From NCBI GenBank assembly GCA_021324635.1, contig JAJPIS010000021.1:25552-89551 (forward strand): DNA of 64,000 nt, written 5' to 3'. Shown one piece after another: positions 8,716 to 18,062 of this stretch (positions within the stretch are counted from its first letter, which is position 1; each line of letters opens with the position of its first letter). Below the pieces are notes generated by a model. That model saw only the letters and a list, made by a program, of their open reading frames with translations. It was not told the origin of the DNA and made no database searches. A program made the translations under genes and the position numbers. Origin of the DNA: Gemmatimonadota bacterium. Its GTDB lineage: Bacteria > Gemmatimonadota > Gemmatimonadetes > Gemmatimonadales > Gemmatimonadaceae.

Positions 8716-8734
8716 GGGTCACCTGACGTGACCC
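8716..8734. promoter_or_regulatory. 19-bp perfect inverted repeat upstream of accB, candidate operator
   Basis: GGGTCAC-CTGAC-GTGACCC (8716-8734) is a perfect 7-bp dyad with a 5-base centre, ending 22 bases before the accB ATG. Its size and position fit an operator for a dimeric repressor. I cannot name the regulator, and no adjacent regulator gene is present. Confidence 0.45.
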
Positions 8735-8756
8735 GACGGCACCCTCCTCCATCTTT

Positions 8757-9308
8757 ATGATCGATCTCCGGTACGTCAAAAAACTGATCGAGATCCTCGA
8801 CGGATCGACCGTCGATTCGATCGAGATTTCGACCGACAAGGGGATGAAGATCCGCATCTCCAAGTCGCCGACCCAGCGCGGAGCCGTGCCGGTGGCCACA
8901 CCGGTCCCGATGCCGGCACTCATGCCGGCCGTGCCGCGCCTCACCCCCGGCGAGGGGGTGTCGGCCTATCCGGACGCGGCCGGAGGGGGTGGGGCAGGAG
9001 GGGGCGGGGGTGGCGGAGCCGGGGGGGCGGGTGGCGGTGAGGCCAGAGCGGAGGCCAGGCCGAAGCTGCTGGAGGTCAAGTCGCCGATGGTCGGGACGTT
9101 CTATGCCGCGGCCGAGCCGGGCGCCAAGCCCTTCGTGTCCGACGGGACCCGCATCGCCAAGGGGCAGATCGTCTGCATCATCGAGGCAATGAAGATCATG
9201 AACGAGATCGAGTCCGAGTTCAGCGGAACGGTGCGAGAGGTTCTCGTGCAGGACGCCCACCCGGTCGAGTACGGGCAGGTGTTGTTCCGGATCGAGCCGA
9301 ACGGGTAG
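8757..9308 (+). CDS. accB: acetyl-CoA carboxylase biotin carboxyl carrier protein
   Basis: It carries the biotin that shuttles CO2 between biotin carboxylase and carboxyltransferase in malonyl-CoA synthesis. The N-terminal 45 residues (DLRYVKKLIEILDGS) are typical of AccB. A proline/alanine then glycine-rich linker follows, and the biotinyl domain spans about residues 103-182 with KSPMVGTFY and the biotinylation site EAMKIMNE (Lys146). The length of 183 is normal. No purine-rich ribosome site precedes the ATG. A perfect inverted repeat lies just upstream. The accC partner is separated from it by a pilT-type gene. Confidence 0.96.
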   Translation: MIDLRYVKKLIEILDGSTVDSIEISTDKGMKIRISKSPTQRGAVPVATPVPMPALMPAVPRLTPGEGVSAYPDAAGGGGAGGGGGGGAGGAGGGEARAEARPKLLEVKSPMVGTFYAAAEPGAKPFVSDGTRIAKGQIVCIIEAMKIMNEIESEFSGTVREVLVQDAHPVEYGQVLFRIEPNG

Positions 9309-9341
9309 GGTGCCGGCGACCGGCGGGAGAGAGCAGCAACC

Positions 9342-10730
9342 ATGTCAGAGACGATCACCGGATCACCCTCGAGCAGCGTCCTGAGCGCGGCCGGCAACGA
9401 CCACGAGGCCCGGGTCCCGCAGCCCGTCGTCACGGCGGCCGCGCCGACGACGAGTGCCCCCGCGGCACCCCAGACGGCCACGACGCCAGCGGGCACGGCG
9501 GGCACGGCGGGCGCGGCCGCCGCGGCGCCGTTCAACTTCAAGGCGATCCTCCAGGAGATGGTCCGGCAGAACGCCTCCGACCTTCACCTCAAGGTCGGCC
9601 GGCCACCGACATTGCGGGTTCAGGGTGAGCTCACGCCACTCGCACACGCCGCGATGCGTCCCGAGGACCTGAAGTTCCTGGCCGAGCAGGTCATGTCGCC
9701 GCGCCAGGTGAAGGAGTTCGCCGAGCACAAGGAGGCGGATTTCGCGATCGGTGTGCCGGGCATCGGCCGCTTCCGCGTCAACGTGTATCAGCAGCGCGGG
9801 ACGATCGCCTACGCCCTGCGCTCGATTCCGTATCAGACGAGCACGATCGAGGAGCTGAACCTTCCCAAGGTGATCGAGGCGATCTCGCTCCGGCCGCGCG
9901 GGCTCGTGCTCGTCACCGGGATCACCGGCTCGGGCAAGTCGACCGCGCTGGCCGCGATGATCCAGTACATCAACGAGCAGCGGCACGCGAACGTGATCAC
10001 GATCGAGGATCCGATCGAGTTCCTGCATCGCGACATCAACTGTCACATCAACCAGCGCGAAGTTGGCACCGACACCGGCAGCTTCGCCCAGGCGCTGCGC
10101 CGCGTGCTCCGGCAGGACCCGGACGTGATCCTGCTCGGCGAGATCCGGGATCTCGACACGCTCGACACGGCACTCAAGGCGGCCGACACCGGACACCTCG
10201 TGTTCTCGACCCTGCACACGACCGACGCGACGCAGACCATCAACCGCGTGCTCTCCTTCTACCCGCCGCACCAGCAGGCCGAGGTGCGGTTCTCGTTGTC
10301 GACGGCCCTCGCGGCCGTGGTCTCGCTCCGACTCGTTCCGCGCAAGGACAAGCCGGGGCGGGTTCCGGCCTGCGAGGTGCTGATCAACACGGCGGCGGTC
10401 CGCGACAACATCCGCGATATGACCAAGTCGCTCAACATCCCGGAGCTCATCAAGGAGGGCACGCTCCAGTACGGGATGCAGAGCTTCGACCAGTCGTTGA
10501 TGCAGTGGTACACGAAGGGCGTGATCTCGTACGAGAACGCGATCTTCTACGCCACGAACCCGAGCGAGTTCGCCCTCCGGGTGCAGGGGGTCGCGGGGTC
10601 GAGTGATACGTCCTGGGATGCCTTCCAGGCCGACACGAATGCGCAGCGGCGTTTGCGCGGGCAGCGGGTGGCGCGGCGTCTAGCGCGCCGAGGGCCTCGC
10701 GCGGCTGCGGCCCACCCCTCCGGGCCTTAG
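9342..10730 (+). CDS. pilT: PilT-type twitching motility ATPase
   Basis: A cytosolic hexameric ATPase that powers type IV pilus retraction. After a low-complexity alanine/threonine-rich N-terminus (about 65 residues, longer than usual), the PilT core is clear: NASDLHLKVGRPP, Walker A GITGSGKST (about 193-201), the Asp box region TIEDPIEF, Walker B LLGEIRD (about 263), the His box STLHTTDA, and the C-terminal AVRDNIRD, equivalent to the retraction motif AIRNLIRE of PilT. That motif favours PilT over PilB or GspE. A ribosome site GGGAGAGAG precedes the ATG. No other pilus gene is nearby. It sits between accB and accC on the same strand. Confidence 0.92.
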   Translation: MSETITGSPSSSVLSAAGNDHEARVPQPVVTAAAPTTSAPAAPQTATTPAGTAGTAGAAAAAPFNFKAILQEMVRQNASDLHLKVGRPPTLRVQGELTPLAHAAMRPEDLKFLAEQVMSPRQVKEFAEHKEADFAIGVPGIGRFRVNVYQQRGTIAYALRSIPYQTSTIEELNLPKVIEAISLRPRGLVLVTGITGSGKSTALAAMIQYINEQRHANVITIEDPIEFLHRDINCHINQREVGTDTGSFAQALRRVLRQDPDVILLGEIRDLDTLDTALKAADTGHLVFSTLHTTDATQTINRVLSFYPPHQQAEVRFSLSTALAAVVSLRLVPRKDKPGRVPACEVLINTAAVRDNIRDMTKSLNIPELIKEGTLQYGMQSFDQSLMQWYTKGVISYENAIFYATNPSEFALRVQGVAGSSDTSWDAFQADTNAQRRLRGQRVARRLARRGPRAAAAHPSGP

Positions 10731-10739
10731 TTTCCCTTC

Positions 10740-12110
10740 GTGTTCAACAAGGTCCTCATCGCCAACCGCGGCGAGATCGCGCTGCGGGTCATCCGGGCGT
10801 GTCGGGAGCTGGGGCTCCAGACGGTCGCCGTCTACTCGGAAGCCGACCGCGACTCGTTGCACGTGCGCTTTGCCGACGACGACGTCTGCATCGGCCCTCC
10901 CCCGTCGCGTGACTCCTATCTCAACATCCCGCGCCTGATCGCGGCCGCCGAGATCACTGGCGCGGACGCGATCCACCCGGGGTACGGCTTCCTCGCCGAG
11001 AACGCGGAGTTCGCCGAGACCTGTGCCGCGTCGAACGTGGTCTTCATTGGCCCGACGGCGGCCCAGATCCGCGTCATGGGCGACAAGGCGGCCGCCCGGA
11101 ACGCGATGGCTGCTGCCGGTGTGCCGATCATTCCCGGCAGCCCCGGTCCGGTCGACGATGCCGACGAGGCCCTGACGCTCGCGCGGGAGATCGGCTTCCC
11201 GGTCATCATCAAGGCCGCGGCCGGCGGCGGCGGCAAAGGGATGCGGGTGGCACGGGACCCGGAGGATTTCGGCCGGTCCTTCCAGCTCGCGCGGTCGGAG
11301 GCGCTGTCGGCGTTCGGGAACGGTGAAGTGTACGTCGAGAAGTACCTCGCCCGCCCCCGTCACGTCGAGTTCCAGATCCTGGGCGACACGCACGGGACGG
11401 TGATCCACCTGGGTGAGCGCGACTGCTCCGTGCAGCGGCGACACCAGAAGCTGATCGAGGAAGCGCCGAGCCCGGCGGTCGACCGCGAGCTGCGGGCGCG
11501 GATGGGTGAGGCGGCGGTGCGGGGCGCGTCGTCGATCGGCTACACCGGTGCCGGCACGATCGAGATGCTGCTCGATACCGATGGCTCGTTCTACTTCATG
11601 GAGATGAACACGCGGATCCAGGTCGAGCATCCGGTGACCGAGATGTTGACCGGCGTCGACCTGGTGAAGGAGCAGATCCGCGTGGCGGCCGGGGAGCGGC
11701 TCTCGGTGCGGGGGCTACCGGCGCCGCGGGGCCACGTCATCGAGTGTCGCGTCAACGCCGAGGACCCGGCGCGGAACTTTCAACCGTGCCCGGGCAAGAT
11801 CGCCGTCTTTCACCCGCCCGGCGGGCCCGGTGTGCGGCTCGACACGCACGTCTACGCGGGGTATACGGTCCCGCCGTACTACGATTCCCTGCTCGCGAAG
11901 CTGATCTGCGAGGGGCGCACCCGCGAGGAGGCGCTCCGCCGGATGCAGATCGCCCTCGAGAGCTTCATCATCGAAGGCATCCCGACGACGATCCCGTTCC
12001 TCGCGCGGGTGATGGCCAACCCGCGCTTCATGGCCGGTGAGGTCGACACCAAGTTCCTCGAGCGCGAGCCCGAGCTGATGAAGGAGCCCGTTCCGGCCGC
12101 GGTGGCGTAG
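10740..12110 (+). CDS. accC: acetyl-CoA carboxylase, biotin carboxylase subunit
   Basis: An ATP-grasp enzyme that carboxylates the biotin on AccB with bicarbonate. The start is GTG at 10740, giving the canonical [16 protein letters not shown]. Also visible are the ATP-binding glycine-rich loop [11 protein letters not shown] (about residue 160), [16 protein letters not shown], and the active-site segment [14 protein letters not shown] (about 287). The 456 residues match the family. It begins only 9 bases after the pilT stop and has no Shine-Dalgarno sequence. TAGTTT at 10728-10733, overlapping the pilT stop, fits a -10 element for a leaderless transcript, but this is speculative. Confidence 0.97.
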   Translation: MFNKVLIANRGEIALRVIRACRELGLQTVAVYSEADRDSLHVRFADDDVCIGPPPSRDSYLNIPRLIAAAEITGADAIHPGYGFLAENAEFAETCAASNVVFIGPTAAQIRVMGDKAAARNAMAAAGVPIIPGSPGPVDDADEALTLAREIGFPVIIKAAAGGGGKGMRVARDPEDFGRSFQLARSEALSAFGNGEVYVEKYLARPRHVEFQILGDTHGTVIHLGERDCSVQRRHQKLIEEAPSPAVDRELRARMGEAAVRGASSIGYTGAGTIEMLLDTDGSFYFMEMNTRIQVEHPVTEMLTGVDLVKEQIRVAAGERLSVRGLPAPRGHVIECRVNAEDPARNFQPCPGKIAVFHPPGGPGVRLDTHVYAGYTVPPYYDSLLAKLICEGRTREEALRRMQIALESFIIEGIPTTIPFLARVMANPRFMAGEVDTKFLEREPELMKEPVPAAVA

Positions 12111-12145
12111 CCGGCGGCGGTCGGACCACGGAGAGAGGGGGTGTC

Positions 12146-12898
12146 GTGCGCGCGGATGTCGTCGTGGGAGCAGTGCAGCCGGGAAGCGGGGGAGCCGAGG
12201 TCGCCGGGCGGGTCGTGGCCGTCATCGACGTGTTGCGCGCGTCGACCTCGATCGCGGTGGCGCTCGCGCACGGTGCCAAGGCGATCATCCCGTTCGAGAG
12301 CGCCGAGGAAGCGGTCCTCCGCTCGAAGGCGTTCGAGCGCGCCGACGTGCGGCTGGCGGGGGAGCGGCGGATGCGCGCGATCCCGGGCTTCGACTTGGGA
12401 AACTCGCCGGCGGAGTTCACGCGCGACGCCGTCGAGGGGAAGACGATTCTCTTCACGACCACCAACGGCACGGCGGCCCTCCTGTCCGTGCAGGGCGCCC
12501 GCGACGTCGTGATCGCGTCGTTCGTGAACTTCTCGCCGGTCGTCGCGATGTTGCGGGCGGCCCTGCGCGGCGGGACCGACGTCACGATCATCTGCGCCGG
12601 GCGCGAGCGGCAGCTCGCGCTCGAGGACGTGGCCTGCGCGGGACGCTACGTGCGCGCGATCGTCGAGCCGCTGCCGGGCGTGGTCGTCAACGATGCGGGG
12701 CGCGCGTGCATGGTCCTCGATCAGCGGTACGGAGCCCACCTGAACGAGCTGTTCGCGGACGCCGAGCACGGGCAGGCGCTCGCGGCCGCGGGCTTCGCCG
12801 CGGACCTCGACTGGTGCGCGGCGATCGACTCGTACCCGGTGGTGCCGATCTACCAGGAACGCCAGATCACCAAGTTGGGACCGGAGCGGGAGCGCTGA
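12146..12898 (+). CDS. ComB/2-phosphosulfolactate phosphatase family protein
   Basis: It belongs to the family typified by archaeal ComB, which dephosphorylates 2-phosphosulfolactate during coenzyme M synthesis. Family features include VIDVLRASTSIAVAL, FDLGNSPAEF, LFTTTNGTAAL and CAGRERQLALEDV. In bacteria the substrate is generally unproven, and no other coenzyme M or sulfolactate gene is visible here, so only the phosphatase family is assigned. The GTG start at 12146 follows a purine-rich stretch (GAGAGAGGGGG). It lies 3 bases before ftsK and 35 bases after accC. Confidence 0.85.
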   Translation: MRADVVVGAVQPGSGGAEVAGRVVAVIDVLRASTSIAVALAHGAKAIIPFESAEEAVLRSKAFERADVRLAGERRMRAIPGFDLGNSPAEFTRDAVEGKTILFTTTNGTAALLSVQGARDVVIASFVNFSPVVAMLRAALRGGTDVTIICAGRERQLALEDVACAGRYVRAIVEPLPGVVVNDAGRACMVLDQRYGAHLNELFADAEHGQALAAAGFAADLDWCAAIDSYPVVPIYQERQITKLGPERER

Positions 12899-12901
12899 CC
12901 G

Positions 12902-15289
12902 GTGGGTGGGTCCGAGACGCGCACGTCGCTGCCACCTCACGTCAAGCGCGAGCTGACGGGATCCGCGCTGCTCCTGTTCGCGGTCTTCCTGGCTGGCGCG
13001 CTCGCTGCCGCGCCCCGCGGCGCGCTCGGCCCCGGTGCGTCCAGCACCGGCTGCGCGGCCGCTGGCGGGATCTTCGGACCGGTCGGCTCCTGCCTGCGTG
13101 CGTCGCTGTTCTTCACCCTCGGGGTGCCGGCGGCCGTGCTGCTGCCGCTCCTGCCGGCCGTGCACGCGCTCCGACTCTTCGGCCGGCTGCGCGCAGCCGC
13201 CGACCGATCGTGGCTGGTCTTTCTCGCCGGACTCGTCCTCCTCGTGCCCATCGGCGCGGCGCTCGCCACCGGCGGGCGGCGAGAGATCAGCGGGCTCGCC
13301 GGCATGTGGGGAAGCCTGGCGGCCTTCTATCTCGTCGTCGCGTTCGGCACCGTCGGGGCCTGGATCATCTTCGCGCTCGGTGTGAGTGCCCTGACGGTGG
13401 CGACCCTGGCCTGGAACCCGCTGCGGGTCGTGGTGGGGCCGGGGCCGCGCGCGGCGCGCCCGGGCACGAGCGAGCGTCGCGGCGCCGCGGACCCGCAGCC
13501 GTCGGACGCCGCCGGCCGCGGGCTACCGGCCGTCGCGCTCGCGCCGAGCGCGGCGGAGATGCCGGCCGTGACTCCCGCGGACGCCGGCGCGCGCGCCGAG
13601 GGCGGGCCGGACGGCGACCCGGCCGAGGGCAGGGGTCGCCGCAAGCGGAAGCGGCTGGGGAGTCTGGCCGACCTGCTGGCGGGTGACGCCGAGCGGGACG
13701 CCGACGGCCCCGCGCACGAGACGCACGCGGTCGACGCCGCGGCGGCGGTGCTCCCGCCGGTCGACCTGCTGACGCCGCCCCCGCCGCGCAACGTCGACGT
13801 CGGGCGCCGCGAGCTGGACGCGATGGGCGTGAAGCTGCTCGACGCGCTTCGCACCTTCCGGGTCGAGGGGGACCTGGTCGGGCGGACGACCGGGCCAGTG
13901 GTGACGCAGTTCGAGATCGCGCCCGCGGCCGGTGTCAAAGTCCGGCAGATCGCGACCCTGGCCAACGACCTGGCGCTGGCGATGCGGGCGCCGAGCATCC
14001 GCATCGTGGCGCCGATCCCCGGCAAGGGGGCGGTCGGCGTCGAGGTCCCGAATCCGACTGCCGAAGTGGTGACCTTCCGCGAGCTGGTGGAATCCCGCGA
14101 GTTTCAGAGCGCGCGGGCGGCGCTCCCCATCGCGCTCGGGAAGGACCTCGAGGGGCGGCCCGTGGTCGCCGATCTCGCCAAGATGCCGCACCTGCTGATC
14201 GCCGGCGCGACCGGGTCGGGGAAATCGGTCTGCGTCAACACGCTCATCACGAGCCTCGTCTATCGGCACACGCCCGAGACACTCCGGTTCCTGATGGTCG
14301 ACCCGAAGATGGTCGAGCTCTCGGTGTACAACGAGCTGCCCCATCTCCGGCACAAAGTCATCACCGACAACCGCGACGCCGCGACGGTCCTCAAATGGGC
14401 GGTGATGCAGATGCAGGAGCGCTACGAGCTCCTGGCGGCGAACGGCTGTCGCAATGTCCAGGAGTTCAATCAGCGGCTGCGCGACGGGGCCACCCTCCAG
14501 ACCGCCGCCCAACCCGACGTGGCATTCGAGGAACGGACGTACCGGGGCGGCGTGCTGCCGTACATCGTCGTCGTGATCGACGAGCTCGCGGACCTCATGA
14601 TGACGGTGCAGGGGGAGATCGAGACCCCGCTGGCGATGCTGGCGCAGAAGGCGCGCGCGATCGGCATCCACCTGATCCTGGCGACGCAGCGCCCGAGCGT
14701 GAACGTCATCACCGGACTGATCAAGGCCAACTTTCCGAGCCGGATCGGGTTCCGGGTGGCGTCGCAGGTCGACAGTCGCACGATCCTCGACGGCATCGGC
14801 GCCGAGTCACTCCTCGGGAACGGCGACATGCTCTTCATCCCGCCCGGGAAGTCGGAACCGGCGCGCCTTCAGGGCGCCTACATCACGGGCGAGGACACCG
14901 AGCGGCTGATCAGGTGGTATGGGGCGCAGCGCGAGGCCTGGCGGCTCGAGCAAGCCGCCGCCGCGGCTGCCGTGCCGGAGGAGGACGTGCTCGAGCAGGT
15001 GCGCCGGCGTGAGGCCGAGCAGGCCGAGGCCGGGGGCGACGGCGAGGAGGGGGGCCGTCCCGGGGAGCGCGACCTCCTCTTCCGCGAGGCCGCGGAAGTG
15101 GTCATCCACCACCAGCAGGGCTCGACCTCGCTGCTCCAGCGGCGGCTCAAAGTCGGCTACGGCCGCGCCGCGCGCATCATCGATCAGCTCCAGGCGGCCG
15201 GCGTGCTCGGGCCGCAGGACGGCTCGAAGCCCCGCGACGTGCTCGTCGGGCTCGAGGACCTCCCGCGCATCTGCGGTCGCGGCGCGTGA
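12902..15289 (+). CDS. ftsK: DNA translocase FtsK
   Basis: A septum-located, DNA-pumping ATPase that helps resolve and segregate chromosome dimers. The N-terminal 185 residues hold about four membrane helices, followed by a charged, disordered linker (about 185-290) much shorter than in E. coli. The motor contains Walker A GATGSGKSVCVN (about 436) and Walker B VVVIDELADLMM, and the C-terminal winged-helix gamma domain (about 725-795) includes STSLLQRRLKVGYGRAARI. The 795 residues fit SpoIIIE-like FtsK. The GTG start at 12902 is 3 bases after the comB-type gene. The stop is followed by a tandem 11-bp repeat array. Confidence 0.95.
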   Translation: MGGSETRTSLPPHVKRELTGSALLLFAVFLAGALAAAPRGALGPGASSTGCAAAGGIFGPVGSCLRASLFFTLGVPAAVLLPLLPAVHALRLFGRLRAAADRSWLVFLAGLVLLVPIGAALATGGRREISGLAGMWGSLAAFYLVVAFGTVGAWIIFALGVSALTVATLAWNPLRVVVGPGPRAARPGTSERRGAADPQPSDAAGRGLPAVALAPSAAEMPAVTPADAGARAEGGPDGDPAEGRGRRKRKRLGSLADLLAGDAERDADGPAHETHAVDAAAAVLPPVDLLTPPPPRNVDVGRRELDAMGVKLLDALRTFRVEGDLVGRTTGPVVTQFEIAPAAGVKVRQIATLANDLALAMRAPSIRIVAPIPGKGAVGVEVPNPTAEVVTFRELVESREFQSARAALPIALGKDLEGRPVVADLAKMPHLLIAGATGSGKSVCVNTLITSLVYRHTPETLRFLMVDPKMVELSVYNELPHLRHKVITDNRDAATVLKWAVMQMQERYELLAANGCRNVQEFNQRLRDGATLQTAAQPDVAFEERTYRGGVLPYIVVVIDELADLMMTVQGEIETPLAMLAQKARAIGIHLILATQRPSVNVITGLIKANFPSRIGFRVASQVDSRTILDGIGAESLLGNGDMLFIPPGKSEPARLQGAYITGEDTERLIRWYGAQREAWRLEQAAAAAAVPEEDVLEQVRRREAEQAEAGGDGEEGGRPGERDLLFREAAEVVIHHQQGSTSLLQRRLKVGYGRAARIIDQLQAAGVLGPQDGSKPRDVLVGLEDLPRICGRGA

Positions 15290-15310
15290 GCGCGGGGTGG
15301 GCCCGCGGGG

Positions 15311-15376
15311 AGCGCCCGGTGAGCGCCCGGTGAGCGCCCGGTGAGCGCCCGGTGAGCGCCCGGTGAGCGGCGCGTG
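15311..15376 (+). repeat. tandem 11-bp repeat array (5 perfect copies plus 1 degenerate)
   Basis: AGCGCCCGGTG is repeated five times exactly (15311-15365), followed by AGCGGCGCGTG (15366-15376). The array fills most of the space between the ftsK stop and the methyltransferase gene, whose GTG start (15374) is the last three bases of the sixth unit. Each perfect unit creates a GTG followed three codons later by TGA, so the array is a ladder of very short overlapping frames. Length variation by slippage would be expected. Confidence 0.9.
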
Positions 15377-16303
15377 AGCGACGGGCTCGGCGCGGCATCG
15401 AGGGGGATCGCCCGCACCGTGCCGGGCCCCGCGCGGGCGGGGATCAGGGCTCTCTGGTGTCGCGTGCAGGTCGCCCGCGCCCGGCGCCGGTGGAGCGAGG
15501 CACCCCCCTCGGGTCCGCTCGACGCCAGCCGGATCGAACCCCTGGCCCGGCGCTACCCCGTCCGCGAGTCCGCCTATGGCTACTCGCCGGATGCGCTGGC
15601 GGCGCGGGGTCACGAGCGCGCCGCGCAGCTGGCGCCGTACGCTCGGAGCGGGCGGGCGATCCTGGAGATCGGATCCGCCGACGGGATGACGGCCTGCGCG
15701 CTCGCGGCCGGGGGATGTCGGGTGACGGCGGTCGACATCGATACCAGTCGCACCGACGCACGGGCGCGTGCGGCCGGAGTCACGGTGCGGGAGATGGACG
15801 CGACCAGACTTCAGCTCCCTGACGCGTCGTTCGATCTCGTGTACAGCTTCAACGTCTTCGAGCACCTCCCCGACCCGGCCGCGACCTTCGACGAGATCGT
15901 GCGGGTGCTGCGCCCGGGTGGCGTTCTCTCGATCGCGTTCGGCGCGCTCCGCTGGTCGCCGCACGGCGCTCACCTCTACAAGCAGATCGGCATCCCGTAC
16001 GTGACCGTGCTGTTCGAGGAGGCGGACGTCCTCGAGTACCTCCGCCGCCGGGGCCGGCCGGTCGCCCCACCCTGGGTGAACGACTACTCGATCGAGCGTT
16101 TCCGGGCAGTCTTCCGGCGGCACGCGGCGGCGGTCCCGGTGGTGCGGTACCGGGAGACTCGCAACCGGTGGCACGCCGCGCTCATCGCCGAGCACGCCGG
16201 CACCTTCAGGCGCCGCGCACCGTCCTTCGAGTCGCTGCTCGTCGACTCGGTGCACGTCGTCGCTCGCAAGCGACCGGAGGGAGCCCCGGCGGCGCGGGGC
16301 TGA
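15374..16303 (+). CDS. class I SAM-dependent methyltransferase
   Basis: A 309-residue protein with a central Rossmann methyltransferase fold. Motif I is ILEIGSADG (about residue 97), the acidic end of beta2 is VTAVDID, and FDLVYSFNVFEHLPDP and RVLRPGGVLSIAFG mark motifs IV and VI. This resembles UbiE/Methyltransf_11 proteins, but substrate cannot be deduced. An arginine-rich 60-residue N-terminal extension and a C-terminal region (about 200-300) lie outside the core. The GTG start at 15374 lies at the end of the tandem repeat array, so translation start use could be affected by repeat number. A start further inside is possible. Confidence 0.8.
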   Translation: MSDGLGAASRGIARTVPGPARAGIRALWCRVQVARARRRWSEAPPSGPLDASRIEPLARRYPVRESAYGYSPDALAARGHERAAQLAPYARSGRAILEIGSADGMTACALAAGGCRVTAVDIDTSRTDARARAAGVTVREMDATRLQLPDASFDLVYSFNVFEHLPDPAATFDEIVRVLRPGGVLSIAFGALRWSPHGAHLYKQIGIPYVTVLFEEADVLEYLRRRGRPVAPPWVNDYSIERFRAVFRRHAAAVPVVRYRETRNRWHAALIAEHAGTFRRRAPSFESLLVDSVHVVARKRPEGAPAARG

Positions 16304-16400
16304 CCGGGGCCGCCGCCCCGTGTCGCTCGACGCGTCTGGCCGCTCGATCTGGCGTGGCGGCGATGCGGTGAACCGCGGTCTCGTGGCTAGGCTGGCGTGC

Positions 16401-16775
16401 GTGACCACGGGCGCGCAGGAGCTGGGCGTCTTCGGGGAGCGGATGGCCGAACGGTGGCTCGTCCGGGCCGGGTGGCGGGTGCTGGCGCGGCGGTTCCGAG
16501 TCGGGCACCGGGACATCGACCTCATCGTCCGGCGGGATCGGACGATCGCCTTTGTGGAGGTCAAGACCCGGAGCGGCCTGGGGTTCGGCGAGCCGGTCAC
16601 CGCGGTCGACCGGCGGAAGCGGCGTCACCTCTACCGGGCGGCCGTGATCTGGGTCGACCGCTTCGGCGTGCCCGGGGCAGAGTACCGGTTCGACGTGATC
16701 GGGGTCGGGTTGCGAGCCGGCCTCATCCGTATAAGTCATGTCGAGAACGCCTTCCAGGCCGACGCGTCGCGTTGA
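16401..16775 (+). CDS. YraN/UPF0102 family endonuclease-like protein
   Basis: A 124-residue protein of the UPF0102 family, which has a restriction-endonuclease-like fold and no settled function. Family signs are GVFGERMAERWL near the N-terminus, the predicted nuclease core HRDIDLIVRRD...FVEVKTRSG (D, E and the ExK pattern) and KRRHLYRAA. The open frame extends to a GTG at 16320, which would add 27 residues. I prefer GTG 16401 because it gives the usual family length. It ends 63 bases before recA, whose promoter overlaps its 3' end. Confidence 0.85.
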   Translation: MTTGAQELGVFGERMAERWLVRAGWRVLARRFRVGHRDIDLIVRRDRTIAFVEVKTRSGLGFGEPVTAVDRRKRRHLYRAAVIWVDRFGVPGAEYRFDVIGVGLRAGLIRISHVENAFQADASR

Positions 16776-16800
16776 TTTGATGCTGCCGGCTTCGTATTTT
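16772..16800 (+). promoter_or_regulatory. candidate recA promoter
   Basis: TTGATT (16772-16777), a 17-base spacer and TATTTT (16795-16800) fit a sigma70-type promoter 39 bases before the recA ATG. A second -10-like TATATT lies at 16811-16816 without a good -35. This is the most A+T-rich patch nearby. I find no clear LexA dyad of the E. coli or Gram-positive type. Confidence 0.5.
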
Positions 16801-16838
16801 GTTCGGGTACTATATTCCACGCTTAACAGGGGCGGGTA

Positions 16839-17897
16839 ATGGCCGTTTCGACCGTGCAAGACGACCGCAAGAAGGCGCTCAATCTCGCGATCGCGCAGAT
16901 CGAGAAGAGCTGCGGCAAGGGCTCCATCATGAAGATGGGCCCCGACGCCCCGCGTGTGCGCGTCGAGTCGATCTCGACGGGGGCGATCAACCTCGATGCG
17001 GCGATCGGCGTGGGCGGGATCCCGCGCGGCCGCATCACCGAGGTGTACGGACCCGAGTCGAGCGGGAAGACGACGCTCTGCCTGCACGTCGTCGCCAACG
17101 CGCAGCGGGCCGGTGGTGTGGCGGCCTACATCGATGCCGAGCATGCCCTCGACACCGAGTACGCGAAGAAGCTCGGGGTCGACGTCGAGAATCTCCTGAT
17201 CTCGCAGCCCGACACGGGGGAGCAGGCGCTCGAGATCTGCGAGATCCTGGTGCGCTCCGGCGCGGTCGACGTGGTGGTGATCGACTCGGTGGCCGCGTTG
17301 GTGCCGAAAGCCGAGATCGAAGGGGAGATGGGCGACTCCCATGTCGGGCTCCAGGCGCGTCTCATGAGTCAGGCGCTCCGGAAGCTGACCGGCGCCATCG
17401 CCCGGTCCAAGACGGCCGTGGTCTTCATCAACCAGCTACGCGAGAAGATCGGCGTCATGTTCGGCAATCCCGAGACGACGACGGGAGGGAAGGCGCTCAA
17501 GTTCTACGCCTCCGTTCGTCTCGACATCCGCCGGATCGGGCCCGTGAAGGAGAAGGAGGATGTGATCGGCTCGCACGTGCGGGTCAAGGTCGTGAAGAAC
17601 AAGGTCGCGCCCCCCTTCAAGCAGGCCGAGTTCGACATCATGTACGCCGAGGGGATCAGCCATACCTCGCTCCTGGTCGATATCGGCGCGGAGAGCGGCA
17701 TCATCGAAAAGTCGGGCGCCTGGTACAGCTACGGGTCGCAGCGCATCGGGCAGGGCCGTGAGAACGCGAAGATGTTCCTGCGGGACAATCCGACGTTGCG
17801 GGCGGAGGTGGAGGACAAGGTCAAGGCGGTGCTCGGCATGCGGAGCGATACCGGTGCTGGTGCCGACGGGGCCGAGGTGGCGGGGGAGGAACTCTAG
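16839..17897 (+). CDS. recA: recombinase RecA
   Basis: It forms the ATP-dependent filament on single-stranded DNA for strand exchange and for triggering SOS self-cleavage of LexA-type repressors. Walker A is GPESSGKTT (about residues 71-79), followed by [50 protein letters not shown] and the C-terminal domain with an acidic tail. The length (352) is standard. The ribosome site AGGGGCGGG precedes the ATG. recX follows after 165 bases with no obvious terminator, the usual recA-recX arrangement. Confidence 0.98.
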   Translation: MAVSTVQDDRKKALNLAIAQIEKSCGKGSIMKMGPDAPRVRVESISTGAINLDAAIGVGGIPRGRITEVYGPESSGKTTLCLHVVANAQRAGGVAAYIDAEHALDTEYAKKLGVDVENLLISQPDTGEQALEICEILVRSGAVDVVVIDSVAALVPKAEIEGEMGDSHVGLQARLMSQALRKLTGAIARSKTAVVFINQLREKIGVMFGNPETTTGGKALKFYASVRLDIRRIGPVKEKEDVIGSHVRVKVVKNKVAPPFKQAEFDIMYAEGISHTSLLVDIGAESGIIEKSGAWYSYGSQRIGQGRENAKMFLRDNPTLRAEVEDKVKAVLGMRSDTGAGADGAEVAGEEL

Positions 17898-18062
17898 GGC
17901 GCCGATCGATCGCACGACCTGGGTGCCTGCGGCTGCCGGCCGACATGGTGGGGCCGGGCGGAAGCGATGTGCGTCGGGCGGGGCCCGGATCCCCGTGCCG
18001 CGCGCCGCGCGACCGTCCGGTCCTGTCGCATCCGGGCCAGCGGCGAGCACGAAGCGGCATCC

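Noticed and set aside
15311..15376. Considered as a CRISPR array.
   Set aside because: The 11-bp units are contiguous without spacers, and no cas genes are present.
15534..15546. GATCGAACCCC resembling a tRNA T-loop on the minus strand.
   Set aside because: Flanking bases do not form an acceptor or anticodon arm, and the site is inside the methyltransferase coding region (RIEPLARRYP).
16780..16838. LexA/SOS box upstream of recA.
   Set aside because: No CTGT-N8-ACAG or GAAC-N4-GTTC dyad is present. GTTCGGGTAC is only a half-site resemblance.
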